A stretch of 64,000 nt of DNA, from NCBI GenBank assembly GCA_030267565.1, contig BRXU01000004.1, forward strand, positions 521,001 through 585,000, read 5' to 3'. Positions 23,439 through 35,558 of the stretch are shown here, piece after piece; position 1 is the stretch's first letter; every line of letters starts with the position of its first letter. The position numbers and the translations under genes are program-made. This stretch comes from Pleodorina starrii. Its lineage: Eukaryota; Chlorophyta; Chlorophyceae; Chlamydomonadales; Volvocaceae. Under the pieces are notes generated by a model. It saw only the letters and a list, made by a program, of their open reading frames with translations. It did not search any database and was not told where the DNA came from.

Positions 23439-26400
23439 ATGGGCCGCATGGCTCCACCGGACGAAGCAGCAGCGTCCCTCCGCAGCTCGCTCTCCTCCCA
23501 CCTGCTTCAGCCGCCGTCGCCGCCCTCCTCGCCCCAGCCGCCATCAACGCGCCGCGAGCCGCCGGCCTCCGCGGCACCCTCCAAGCCCCCGTCTCCACCG
23601 ATCCAGCCCCTGAACACCACCACCGCCACACACCAGCGGGCCTGCCCCGCGCCAGCGCCACTCACCCGCACCCACGTCATGACAAACAAACTAGACACCG
23701 AAGACACCGACCCGCCGGCGCCGCCGGCGCCGCCGCCGCCGTCGGCCTCATTCACATTCGCCGCCGACGCGTCGCGGGCGTCCTCCGCGCCGCCAGCGGC
23801 GGCAATGGCGGCAGCGGCGGCGGCTTCGCCGCCGCCGCGACTGTTCGGCGACGGCTTCACGACGACGGTTCTGCAGACGGCGCCGGCTGACCCACGGGTC
23901 AGTCGGGCGGCGCTGCCAGTGAGCTACGACCGCCGCGCCTGGCTGCTGTTGGCGCGCATGGCGGCGGCGGCGGCGGTGTTTGCGGTGGTGGCGGTGTGGG
24001 CGGCGGTGGCGGTGGTGGCGGCGGTGGGCGTGACGCGGCTGGCTGTGCTGATGGTGGCGGCGGAGGCGGCGTTCTTCGTCTACTACCGCCGCAAGTGAGA
24101 GCGCTGCGGGAGGGTTAGGGTTTTAGGGTTTTAGGGCCGGGTTGGGTCGGGTTGGGTTGAGTTGGGCTGGGTTGAGTTGGGTTGGGTTGGGTCGGCTGGG
24201 GGTAGGGGAAGAAAGAACATTTCTTCGTCGGTGCGGTCCTGATCCAGACGTATACTTCTGCTGCTGGATGTCAGCCTGGCCGACATGCCATCGCCAACCG
24301 CTATGTACCCGTTCCAACCGCCAACCAACCAACCAACCAACCCTTTGCTGGCAGGTACGAGCTCCTCAACGCCCAACCGCTGCGGCACGCCCCCGAGCGT
24401 CATGATGCGTTGGCCGCCTTCAACCGATTGCTGCAGGTGTGTGTGTGTGTGTGGGGGGGGGGGGCTGAGCGGCCGCGGGGGGGGGGGGGGGGGCAGAGGC
24501 CATGAGGGGGGAGGTGTTGGGGGTTGGGTGTGAGGTGGCTCGTGGCTGCCGTGACTGCAATCTATCCGGGGCCCCGCCTCATTGAGGTCTGCTCCTTGCC
24601 TCGCCCTTACTTCATCTATCCCTCCCTCCAAGTCTCCACATCCCCTCGCCCTGCTGCCGCCTGCTGCCATGTCTCCCTGGTCCGTTGCTGCCATGTGCCT
24701 TGTCACCATATGCCCCCAACAACGTGCCTCACCCACACAACGTGCCTTCCCCCACCCACCCACACAACGTGCCTTCCCCCTAAACACACACACACAAAAT
24801 GTGCTCCCCCCTAAACACACACACACAAAATGTGCTCCCCCCTAAACACACACACACAAAATGTGCTCCCCCCCACACAAAATGTGCTCCCCCCCACAAA
24901 CAATGTGCTCCCCTTCCCACAATGTGACCCCCCACACACACACACACGATGTGACCCACAATCAATGTGTCCCGTCTCGCGTCTCGCCTGTGTTCATTCA
25001 TTCATTCATTCAGGTGTGTCGCTTCTTCCAGCACAAGATCGACGCCCGCGTGTACCTCTCCACCTGGTTCTGCGGGGCCGACTACCGCCTCATCCGCCGG
25101 GACAACGTGGCGGACCTCATCGCGTACGGCTTCTGGTACATGAGCAGGTAGATAGGTGGGCTGTGTACGACGGCACGGCGTGTCGTGGCGGGCGCAGCAG
25201 TTAAGGGTGCCCTGAGCAGACCGGGCTCGGGACAGCAGAGGAATTGGGTCAGCACAGCACAGCACAGCACGGCACAGTGCAGTGTGCAGTGCGGCCCTCG
25301 GCCCATGGGCCTTCCATGGCCCTTCCGACTCTAGTCGACTCCCTCTCCCTCTCTCCCTCTCTCTCCCCCCCCCCTCCTCTCTGTCTCCACCCGTTCTTCT
25401 CCCGTTCTTTCCCCCCCTCCCTTCATCTTCAGGTCGGAGATGGAGGCCGCCGGTCTGGGTCCGCTGCTCCGCCAGTGCGTCAGTGCGCTGGAGGCCGCCT
25501 TCAACATCGCCCTGCCCCCCGGTCACCAGCGGGGGCTGCGCTGCATGTACCACCTGTGGGAGCCACTGAGGACCATCTACAGGTGGGCGTGAGGGGGGCG
25601 TATGTCGGGGGGTGGGGTGAGGGTGGGTGTGAGGGGTGGGGGCGGGCTGGGGTGTGGGAGGGGGCGGGAAGGCGGGGCGGGGGGAGAGGCGGGGTGAGGC
25701 AGGGGACGGGGTTGAGCGGCTGGCGGGGAGGCTGTTGGGGACTCATCTCTCTTCACAACAGCAGACTGCCCGCACCCCGCCCCCAGGCCGTGACCTCCCC
25801 CTTTCGTCCCCGGCCTCTCTATCTGACCGCCCGCTCCATCCCCTTCACCACTCCTCCCTCTTCTCCATCCGTTCTTCTTCTTTCACCCTTCCCCTAACCC
25901 AAACCCTGATCCCCTCCCCATCCGTCCGCTTGCCCCCCCCCCTCCCTCTCCCCCTCCCCTCAGTCCGCAGTGACTCATTCTTGTATAAAGGAGCAAACCA
26001 CTCCCTGATCCCCTCCCCCTTCTCTCCCCCTGCTCCCTCCTCCTCCGTCCCTCCTTACGTCTTCAGGGGGAGAGATGGGGCTGGAGGTTGTGGGAGGAGG
26101 CTTAGGGTTCAAATCCTAAAACCCTAAAAACCCTAAAACCCTACCCCCCCTGCTCCGTCCCTCTACAGGCCGCTCCTGTTCTACGTCTTCACGGAGCTTC
26201 TCGCCCTGCTCACCAAGGCCCTGCTGCTGGCCCTGGGCTGCGGCCTCCACACCGACCCCATCACGGGCCTTATGGTCGCAACCTACGGATTGGACGAGCA
26301 ACTGCGGAGCCACAAAGTATGGGGCACCAGCCGGGCAGCAACACCAGTCGGCGGCGGCAGCGAGGGCGGCGAGACAACTAACTCCAACAAGAACAGGGCG

Positions 26401-29082
26401 GATAAGGCGGCTGCCGCCGCCGCCGCCGCCTGCGGCGACGCCAAGACCGCCGCCGCTGCCGCTACCAGCGCCGCCGCCGCCGCTGTCGGCGGCTGGGCTA
26501 CGGCGGTCGAGGGCCGGCCGACGGTGTTGGCGCGGTGGGATTCGGGGACGGAAGAGAGCTGCGGCGGCGGCGGCGGCGGTGACGGCGGCGCTGACAGCGG
26601 CGGTGTCTCGCTGTCGTACGGGTCCGGCGATGAGGCTGGCGGCGGTGCGGGTCGGGGGCTCGCCGGCGGCAGCGGAAGCGGCGGCTGCGGTGGTCCGGCG
26701 GTGACGCCGGTGCTGCTGCTGCACGGCGTCGGCGCGGGGCTGCTGCCGTACATCAACCTCGTCCGGTGAGCTACGCCTCTGTTTGAAAGACTGAAGGTCC
26801 TGCTCGTTCCTCAGTTCCGAGTCCTCCATCCCTCCCCGATTCGCACCCAGCCGCTCTGAGCCACCCACCCCTTCTTGTGTCCCCCCCCTCCCCACCCCTT
26901 CCTATGTGTGTGTATGTGTGTATGTGTATCCGCAGCTGCCTCCTGGCCGCGGGTCTGCCTCTGGTGGCTGTGGAGTACAAGCACGTTTCCATGCGCCTCT
27001 GCTCCATCATCCCCTCCGCCGACGACATCGCCAGCGGGGCGGTGGACCTGATGGATAGACTGGGGCTGCAGCAGGTATGTACGGAAATGTACGACGACAG
27101 CTGTCGAAACCGCTAACCGAATAAAAGAATAACCGAAACTCCCAACCTGCCCCGCACATGTATGTATGCGCTGCCGCCCTCCCGTCTCCCCTCACTTCCC
27201 CTCCCTCCCGTCTCCCCTGCACCCCGTAGGCCTGTGTGGTCGCCCACTCGTACGGCACCTTCGTGGCCTCCCGTATGGCTCAACTGCATGCGGACCGAAT
27301 GCAGAGTATGGCGCTGCTGGACCCCGTGTGCTTCGGGTGAGAGAGTGGGGTGTGTGTGTGGGGGGTGGGGGTGGGGAGGTGGGTTGGGGGGGGCGGGCGG
27401 ATCAGTTAGCGGATGGACCCACGGGTCGGTGGGCGGGAAGAAAGAGAAAAGAGCGTTACGCCCTGACGGGACATTGCGACGTGGATGTGGGTCGGGGGCG
27501 GCCCCGAAGGAGCCCCCGAGGGCGTCAGTGGAGGGGGGCTGATGGGAAGGGGGCGGAGGGGAGGGGACTCGCTCTCTCCATTCATCGCCGCCGGCGCCGC
27601 CGCTCTGGGGGTTCCTTTCGGTTCCTTCCGTCGTCGTCGTCGTCGTCGTTATCGCTGTTGGCCCTACCGCCAATCTGAATTTTCCTCGCTACGCCCTCCC
27701 CTTCCCTGCCCCTCCCTCCCATGCCCCCCTCCTCCCCCCTCCCTTAACACGTCGTCCCCTCCCCTTCCCCCATTCCCCCTCCCCCGGCCCTCCCAGTATG
27801 TTCATGCCCCACCTTCTGGCCAACTTCATTTACCGCCAGCCCCGGACCTCCGCCTTCGCCACCTGGATCAAGGTACACGGTGTCGTACAACATGCAACAG
27901 CTTTCACGTGTCGTACGTGTCGCTCGTGTGGCAGCCCGGCTGGCAGTGCTGTGGGGTTTGGGGCTTCCGCGTCACGTTGCCGCCGTCATTGGCCCCCCCG
28001 CTTGCTGCTGCTGCTGCTGCTGCTGCTAATGCCGCTACTGCCGCTGCGGCCGCTGCTTCCGCCTGCCATCCCTCCCCCTCTCGCCCCTCTCGCCCCTCTC
28101 ACCCCTCTCTCCCCTCCCCCCCCCAATGTCAGGATATGATGATGAACTTCGTGTCCCGGGATCTGCACTGCGCCGCCGCTCTGTGCCGCCGCTTCTATTG
28201 GTCCGACGTGAACCTGTGGCCGCAGGTGCGGTAGCAGTAGGGGGTCAGGCACGGGGTTGGGGGGGGGAGGTGTTCTCGTTGGGAGGTTCGTCTCTACCGG
28301 TAGTGTATGTGGTGTGTAGTACGACGTCTCCTCCCTTTTCCCCTCCCCCCCTTCACCCCTCCTCCCCTCCTCCCCTCCTCCCCTCCCTCCAGGACATCCC
28401 CGGTCGTACACTGGTGGCCATCGCGGGCCACGACCAGCTCATCCACGTGGACGAGGTACGGAATGTCGTACATACACGGCGTGCGTGTCGTTATCCAAAC
28501 CCTCCCGCCAAGCAAGCTCTTTATTTCGTTTCGAAGCGTGGGGTGTCATGCTGCGTTTAATCCCTCTCCCCCTTCATTTCCCCCCACTTCCCTTCACTGC
28601 CCCCCCCCCTGCCCATCCCCCCCCCACACCGTGTTGTGTCAGGTCCTGGACTTCATTCAGCACTACGCCGCCAAGATCCTGTACCACCCGGGCCACTCGC
28701 ACGCGCAACTGCTGCTCGACCCGAACTGGCAACAGCAGGCAGGAAACGAGGGGGGTAGAGAGCGTTCGTGGGGTTCGGGTCGTAGGGTTTTAGGGGTTAA
28801 AGGGGTTTGGGTTTCAGGGTTTTAGGGTTTTAGGTTTTAGGGTAAGCACCCTCTCCCCCGGGTGGCGCCTGGAGAGCTGCCCGTCGTCGATATCAGCCGC
28901 CGCTGCCCAGGCGGCGCCAAAGCACGGGATTCGAGGACAGTGTTACAATCCATCTGAACGAAGGCGTGTGCCGTACTGTGCCGTACTTGCTGCAGATCGT
29001 GGCGGACATTGTGGCCATGGCCAGCTCCGGCGGCGGCGTCGCGGGCGCTAAGGAGGTGGAGCGCCGCCTCACATCCATGCCC

Positions 29083-29119
<37 letters not shown>

Positions 29120-30279
29120 CCCTGACGGTGCCGGCGGCGGCCAACGAGTCGATGTCGGAGGCGGTCGCCACAGCGGCGCCGGGTGTCGTACGGCGCGTCA
29201 CCACCCAGCGCATGGCGCTGCTGGCGGGGCCGCCGCCGCCGCCGGCGGCGGCGGCGCCGGTGCCGCCGATCGAGCAGCAGCAGCAACAGCAGCAGGGCCT
29301 GCTGGCGGGGAGCTTCGATGGCGCCGCCCCCGCTGCCGCCGCCGCCGCGGCTGGTGGTGCGGAGGAAGAGGTGGAGGAGGACGTTGCGTCGCTGGCGGCG
29401 GCGCTGAGCCTTCAGATCGGTCAGGCGCGGGAGCGGATGGAGACGACGGTGGCGGCGGCGGCGGCGGTGGCGCCGCCGGCGGCGGCGGAGCTGGTCCCCG
29501 AGGCGAAGGGTCCGGCTCTGCAGGGTGGTTGCGGCGGCGCTGCGCGTCACGTCAGCGCCGGTGCCGGCGTCGCGCCGCCGGTGATGACGGCGGCGGCGGC
29601 GCCGGCGGCTCGTCCCGCAGTGCAGCGCCGTTGCACTGCGGCGGCGCGGCTGCAGCACGACAGGTACGGCAGCTCGAGCAGCGGTATGAGAAGGGGGGTC
29701 GGGGGCAGCACCGGAGGGGAATGGCTGGTTGGCGGAATGCAGCAAGTCATGATGCTCGTGATGCTCCACCCACCCACCCACCCCCCGATCCCCCCGCCCA
29801 CATTGTTTGCCAAAGAGGCCACTGGGTGCTGCATCATTGTACTACAAATTTGCATTTATCCACTGCAAAGTACAAACCCTCCCCCCCAAAACACACACCC
29901 CCTCACACACCCCCACCTCAGTTCGGAGGGCGTCCTCCTGATGTGGGAGCTGGCGGAAGCGGGGCGGCTCAACCACGCCGTCCTAATTAGGCAACCAAAG
30001 GCGGCAGCCGCCGCCGCCGCCGCCGGGGCCGGGGCCCTGTGCTCGGGCGCGGCGCCCGTCGGCGGGTTGCGGCAGATCCTGCCGTCGATCCGGGAGACGC
30101 GGGAGGACGCGTCGGGGCCCACCACACCCGTCTGGTACGCGCCGCCGCCGCCGTCGGCGTCCGTGTTCGCGGCGGCGGTGGCGGCGGCGGCGGGAGGAGT
30201 AGTGCCGGCGTGCGGCGGCGGCGGCGGCGGCAGCAGGGGGATCGTGGCGGCGGCGGCGCGGCGGACGATGACGACGTGA
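23439..30279 (+). CDS. Membrane-anchored alpha/beta-hydrolase
   Basis: Predicted serine hydrolase. Thirteen exons join in phase: 23439-24094, 24355-24436, 25014-25147, 25433-25582, 26169-26765, 26936-27074, 27230-27336, 27797-27872, 28133-28225, 28393-28455, 28643-28738, 28996-29663 and 29922-30279 (TGA), giving 1072 aa. ATGs at 23439 and 23448 are both possible. A Pro/Ala-rich N-terminus precedes hydrophobic segments (about residues 168-215). The conserved part starts YELLNAQPLRH and continues FQHKIDARVYLSTWF. The hydrolase core has LLLHGVGAG (oxyanion region, about 524-531), nucleophile elbow AHSYG (Ser about 593), a probable acid in AGHDQ (Asp about 692) and a probable His in HPGHSH (about 714-719). 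A long Ala-rich extension follows. The intron after exon 11 appears to use a GC donor. Three introns carry or adjoin telomere-like repeats. The substrate is unknown; lipid or ester hydrolysis is the family expectation. Confidence 0.82.
24112..24140 (+). repeat. Interstitial telomere-type repeat (TTTTAGGG) in hydrolase intron 1
   Basis: GGGTTAGGG followed by two GTTTTAGGG units, starting about 17 bp after the 5' splice site at 24095. The G-rich strand is the sense strand. Confidence 0.9.
24781..24900 (+). repeat. 31-bp minisatellite in hydrolase intron 2
   Basis: Three tandem 31-bp copies (24781, 24812, 24843) of a unit containing a CA run, AAAATGTGCTC and a C run, followed by shorter derivatives to about 24950. 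Related GTGCCTTCCCCC units precede it. Confidence 0.9.
25963..26012 (+). repeat. Dispersed intronic module (GTCCGCAGTGACTCA...CACTCCCTGA), hydrolase intron 4
   Basis: About 50 bp with GTCCGCAGTGACTCA, then an AT-rich centre with AAGGAGCA, then CACTCCCTGA. It recurs in the opposite strand at 41720-41772 inside an intron of the minus-strand gene at 38-47 kb, so the sense orientation is the same in both genes. Confidence 0.8.
26103..26147 (+). repeat. Interstitial telomere-type repeats (CCCTAAAA) in hydrolase intron 4
   Basis: Four CCTAAAA(A)C units end about 20 bp before the acceptor of exon 5 (exon start 26169). The C-rich strand is sense. Confidence 0.9.
28784..28843 (+). repeat. Interstitial telomere-type repeats (TTTTAGGG) in hydrolase intron 11
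   Basis: About six TTTTAGGG/GTTTCAGGG-type units starting about 45 bp after exon 11. The G-rich strand is sense. Confidence 0.9.
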
Positions 30280-33200
30280 GGGGGGATGAGGGACCGAGAT
30301 AGAGCGAGAGAGAGCGAGAGGGGGTGTATCTGGCTGGGGGATGGATGTGGGGCCAGGTCGGGGAAGGGGAAGGGGAAGGAACACGCCTGAGTTCTCCCGC
30401 CAAAGGGGGGGAGAGGGCGAGTCCGCCGCCCGCAAAGGAAAAGGAAAAGACGCTTACTATGGTGAGATGCGGTGACCTTTTGGGTGGGTTAGCGCGGCAG
30501 GGGCGCGGGGCGGGGTTGGCCATGCATCGGGCGGCGGCGTGAGATGTGGGGCGGGATTGGATGTTGCGAAGTTGGATTTTGCGAAATTGGATGTTGCGAA
30601 ATTGGATCTTCATTCGGGGGAGGTTGGGGAGGTTGGGGAGGTTGGCTCGTCTGTGCGATCCGGAGGGGAGGGGAGGCGATTGTTGTGATGACGGCGAGTG
30701 GGGCAGCAGGCCAAGCGGCGCGGCGCGGGAGCGTGCTGCAGCGATATGAAGGCACGCACGAGGGCATATCTGCCGTGCGGGGGGGGGGGCAGTACGTCGC
30801 GGTGGGAATGGTGGCGACAACGGAACTTGCGCGAAGGTGACTGTCTTCAAAGCGAAGCCGCCGGGCTTTGGTGAATTCTCAGCAGCTCGAAAGCGAGGCG
30901 ACGACAGGTCAGAACGGTTTACTAAGTCGTGAATTGTGGTTGCGATATCGATGAGTCATCATGCGTTCGTTGCAGGGAGAAGCACGGAGAAGGGGGAAGG
31001 GGAGGGGTCAAGCAAGCAAGCAGGCGGCGCCAGGACAGCGTGGGGCATCAAGTCGCGCCAGGGAGGGAATGAATCGAAGTGACTGCGTGTTTCCGCGGAG
31101 CGGAGAGGAGAGATGAGACGAGAGGGGCCGAGCCGCGCCTGCCTGCCTGCCTCGCTGACGAAAAGAGTGCCGAAGAAGATAAGAGGTTGTAATAATGGGG
31201 TGACGGGATGACCCCATGACCGACCGACCGACCGGCGTGTGGTTTCATCCGGGGTTTCGGAGCACCTCGGAGCAGCAGGCGGGGCTCTAACTTGTAGGAC
31301 GAAGGAAGAGTACATCAGCGGTAGCCGGTAGGTGCTGTGCCGTATGCCCTCCAGCCCGACAGAGGGCGTGTGGGCCGACATACGCATGACATACGTACGT
31401 ATGTCATGCGTATGTCATGCGTGGTGCAGATACAGCAGATAGAGCAGATAGAGCAGCACCTTGGACATTGCAGTCGATCGTGTGTTGATGTTGTGCCTTT
31501 GTTCACTTACCGCAAGGCGAATTGCCTGGTTGGAGCGGTTGCCGTACTAGCCGCCCCAGCTGCTTGTGCTGGACGTGTACCAATTGGAGTGTATTGCCAC
31601 CACGCATCGTCGCATCCCTGCGCGGCGGGCGATGCGGCCGGTGCGCGCGTGTGTATGTACCCGCTTACGTTTCACACTTGAGACTTGACTGTTGTAAGCC
31701 TGCCAGCGTGTAACCACTGTATGTCCCCGCTCTCGAGTCCAGCAGCAGCAAACGAAGCTACGCTGCCGCATGGGGCGAGGCGGAGCGGGGTGGAGCATGG
31801 GGCAACGCAGACGGCGGCGGACGCCGGTGATTGGAGGGGACAGATGGAGCGGACGCAGCACTTCGAAAGCGACTGCGGTCCAGATAGGGGCGAACGTCAA
31901 TGCAATGCTACAACAGCGGTAACGTGGGAGCCGTGTCGGACAGGGACGCATGCTCTCCACCCCTTGGCGGTAACTGCTGTACTGCATCGTACTATGCTGT
32001 GCGGCGCCACTGCAGCGCACGACATACACACGAAGACCGTGCGTCGCATCGCAGCAGCGCACCGCACCGAATGGACGGGGGAAGCGGCGGACGCTCAGCG
32101 AAACCGTTTGTCGGCGCATAGGCATTGTAATGTATAAGCTAATAACTGATTATTGCCTCACACCGACGCATGCACTCCAGGACAACGAATCAATCCAGGA
32201 CTTGCGCGTGAACTTGGGTTTGGGAAAGGGCGAGGGATCCGGGCCAGATCGAGTACGACGTACGGCCCCATCCAGGGCGTCCACATATAAATAAACCGTC
32301 CGCGCGCCGGGGATCTCTAGGCTGATGAGTGGCAGATAGCTCGACTGGCCCTCAGCAGGTAGGTGCGACTGGCTCATCATACATGCGACTTGACGGACGG
32401 ATTGTGACAACAGTGAGCGGTGTTGAAGTGTTGATTCCATCCTGCATCAGCAGCGAGTCGGTCATCACCAGCCAGCAGGACATACATACATACATACATG
32501 AGGGCCCGCATGCCGGCAGTCTTCTCGCTCGCGCCTTCATTTGTCAGCAGCGCAGGGAGCCAAGCAACAACCAAGAGGCTTTCTCCCAGCTCCCCTGCGT
32601 GCGGCTGCGTCGGTGCGGCGGCTCCTTCCATTCAGCGCCTGCATGCTGCCTTGCAGTCCCTGCTGCGCTGCCCGCCACGCACGCGATCAAGGCAAGTAAG
32701 TAAGCCGACCTCATCAATCAACTGGAATGATGAAGATAGACAGTGGTCCGTTTATCGATCGATGTGTCGCTGCTGGCCAATCATCAACGCCGCATGTTTG
32801 CTGCATGCTGGGTGTGTATACCGTATGTGTGGATGGGCGAATCGAACGTCATATCTAGATATCGTTCATGCAAGGACGACGACCGGACCGACCGACGACG
32901 CACGCGTTCGTTCAGCAGACGAGGTCGGTAGCACAGGTGCGTGGGCGGAGGGTGCGACCTCCAATAATCTCTCATTGCCCGCCCGCAAGGCAGCAGGGTT
33001 TATGTAGCGGCTTTTCCCTTCCCTACGTAGAAATTCCATTTTGTAGTCTCGCTTACATATAGGATTGCGTACTGCTAGCAGCGCTGGCTTTTTCCGCGCG
33101 CGCTTTTGCTTTACGACCTGCCCGCTCGCTTTGGCTTGCTTCCGTTGATTTCCGGACGGACCGCACGCTGACTCAGAAGCCTTGGGCCCGGCCGCCGGGC

Positions 33201-34301
33201 TTAAAACCCCCTGCGACCCCGCCCCTTGATTGGGAACCGCGCGCACGCAAGGGGCTTGGGAACCGCGCACATGCAAGGTGCTAAGCTGGCCGGCGCAACT
33301 TTTACATAGTACAACCGCAGCGGTGCAGTGCAAAGGGGGAGTTGCCTGCGCTCTGGACAGCGGCGCGCACCATGGTGCGCGTGTATGTGTTATATCATGC
33401 ATGCCTATATATCCTGCTGGCTGGGTATGCATGTAGGTGGCGGGGTGTATCTTGGAGATGCACTGATCTGGCATCTATGCCCCGGGGGTTTTTCTGAAGG
33501 CATGAACCAACACGACGTGATGGTGTCTGCGAAGTTGCAATTTCAATTGTCGGCGACGACCGGCGGGAAGGCGGGAACTGACCTCGGAGGACCGTAGGCT
33601 GCCCCTGGCTGCCGATGCGGGACGGCCCAACACAATGATCAAAATATGGGGACTTGAAATAGGAACATTATCCTGACATGGGGGGCGGGCCGTATCAGGT
33701 GGGGGCCGCATCAGGCTCATCTCAAGTCCTCGGGGCGGCGCACGCACACCGACCCACCGGCGGCCGCCCGCCGTGCAAAAACATAAACGCTAAACCAGCA
33801 GAATACTTCGCATTTCCGTTTGCTCAACAAGTAAAAATGCTCCAGTTGCTTTGATTGTTTAGGTTAAATTCTTATTCATGCTCAGATTAGGACTTGTTTT
33901 GCCGCCCGCCGTGCGTGCATGCATGCATGGATGGACGGACACGTTTCGGAGACCGCTTCGTCGACGGCATAATGAGCCCTACAAATGGAGCAATGTGAAG
34001 AACTGTGGTGTGCTGGTTTAGACTTTCTGTTGCGGTTTTGGGGAGCCGACTCATCAGCACACGCGCAGCGCAGTGGAAGTGACAGACGGTTTTTCGCCCT
34101 GGAGTCATCTTGGACGACCTCCTTGCCCCAATCGCTTGACAAGAATAGTCTATATGCTTTGAAGTCATTAAAAATTGCACCAAAGCCACCCTGAATGCCA
34201 TCGTAACCATCTTACTTGTTACAACGAACATCAAGTGCTTGGCGTTGCTCAGATAACTCATAACTTGCGTGGTTTTTTCATACACGTCCACGCGTACCAA
34301 C
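30280..34301. other. Long intergenic region, no recognised gene
   Basis: No protein family, tRNA or rRNA was recognised on either strand. Frames of up to 192 codons (for example 31547-32125, -) lack motifs and splice partners. It contains the 40-bp palindrome at 31377-31416 and several ATAC/CATA short repeats. The last few hundred bases presumably hold the promoter of the gene at 34302. Confidence 0.45.
31377..31416. repeat. 40-bp perfect palindrome
   Basis: The 40 bases are identical to their own reverse complement, with centre CATACGTACGTATG and arms of ATGCGTATGTC type. Bases 31376 and 31417 no longer pair. A partial extra copy of ATGTCATGCG follows directly. Confidence 0.95.
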
Positions 34302-35558
34302 ATGGCTCTGACGCTCCTGCGCGACCGTCTTGAGTCGATGTTCGCGGACTGCAGCCGCATCAGCTCACACGGGCGCACGATTGAGTCGACGGAAAACAGG
34401 CTCGCGATCCTTAATGCTGTTCTGCGTTGGATGGACGATAAAGCCAAGATGCGAGACGCCATCCTCGCCCTTGTCGACGATCAAGCTTCCCTGCTCGAGG
34501 TAAATGCCATGTTCTTTAGCGGTTTTTCCACTGTTGAACATTTTTTGTGAAAGATCTACCCGGCATGGGCGTATCTGGCCCGGCTCTGCGGCAAACAGTT
34601 GAAAACCGCGCCCCGCCCCATAGCCAATCAATCGAGTCGAGCGATGACTGTTGACTAACCTTTTCCTTCCATGCCTGCTGTGCCCCTTGCACAAACCTCA
34701 CAGGCCCGCGACCAGTCCATCCGCGAGTCGAGCGACGAGCTTCAAAAGCTGCGACAGGAGCTGAGCCACAGGAACGCCGACGTCGCCGACCTGACGCAGA
34801 AAGCGCGCACCTTGGATCAGCAGCTGCAGCAATTTCGCCGGCGCATGTCGCCCCTGTCCTCCTCCTCCTCTCCCTCCTCCTCCTCCTCCTCCTCCTCCTC
34901 CTCCTCCTCCTCCTCCTCCTCCGCCTCCACCTGCGACCCGCAGCCCTGCTCCTCGCAGCCCTCCCGGCGGCAGCCCGACCGCGAGCACCTGCAGCTGAAG
35001 GCGGCGTGGGCCAGGAAGGCGATTGAGGCGGAGGACCTGCGTGAGGAGCTGGAGCGGGCGGCCCGGCAGCAGCAGCTGGTGGCGCAGGAGTCGACGCAGC
35101 TGGTGCGGGAGAAGGCGGAGGCGCTGCGCCGGATGGCGGCGGAAGTGGGGCCGCTGCGCCGGCGGGTGGCGGAGGCGGAGTCTGCGGCGGAGCAGGCGGC
35201 GGAGGCGGAGCGGGAGGCGGAGGCGGCTTGCGGCCAGGTGGCGGCGCTCCAGACCCGGTTGGCGGCCGCGGAGGAGAAGGCGGCGGTGGTTGGAGCCTCG
35301 GTCAAGACGTGCGAGCTGGACCTGGCGATTCTGACCCGCAAGTACGACAGGCTCGTTGCCGAGAAGGTCGTACTGGACGAGCTGTACGGCACGTTGCGCG
35401 CCGGCGGCCTGGACATTCAGCTGGTGGGCAAGGCGTTGGCGGCGGCGGACGTCGAGATGCGGGACATGGAGCAGCGGGTTAGGGAGCAGTGGCAGTGGCG
35501 CCGGCCCCAGCTCATGCAGCAGATGGCCGCCAAGTGGGCAGTAGTGGTGGTCGCGTGA
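34302..35558 (+). CDS. Coiled-coil protein of unknown function
   Basis: Two exons, 34302-34499 and 34704-35558 (TGA), join in phase 0 to give 350 aa. The ATG at 34302 follows a plausible context (ACCAACATGG). Residues 1-66 look helical (MALTLLRDRLESMFADCS). Exon 2 begins with a heptad helix (SSDELQKLRQELSHRNADVA) and is interrupted by a poly-Ser run of about 20 residues encoded by a (TCC)n microsatellite near 34856-34920. It continues with a long Ala/Glu/Arg coiled coil rich in heptads (about residues 175-275). The C-terminus (CELDLAILTRKYDRLVAEK and following) is less repetitive and may be the conserved part. Such proteins often have cytoskeletal, ciliary or vesicle-tether roles; nothing here identifies which. 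Confidence 0.7.

Noticed and set aside
31547..32125. 192-codon minus-strand frame in the intergenic region
   Set aside because: No recognisable domain, no splice partners, and overlapping frames of similar length on the other strand.
33887..34462. 191-codon minus-strand frame
   Set aside because: Antisense to the first exon of the coiled-coil gene, with no motif or splice support.
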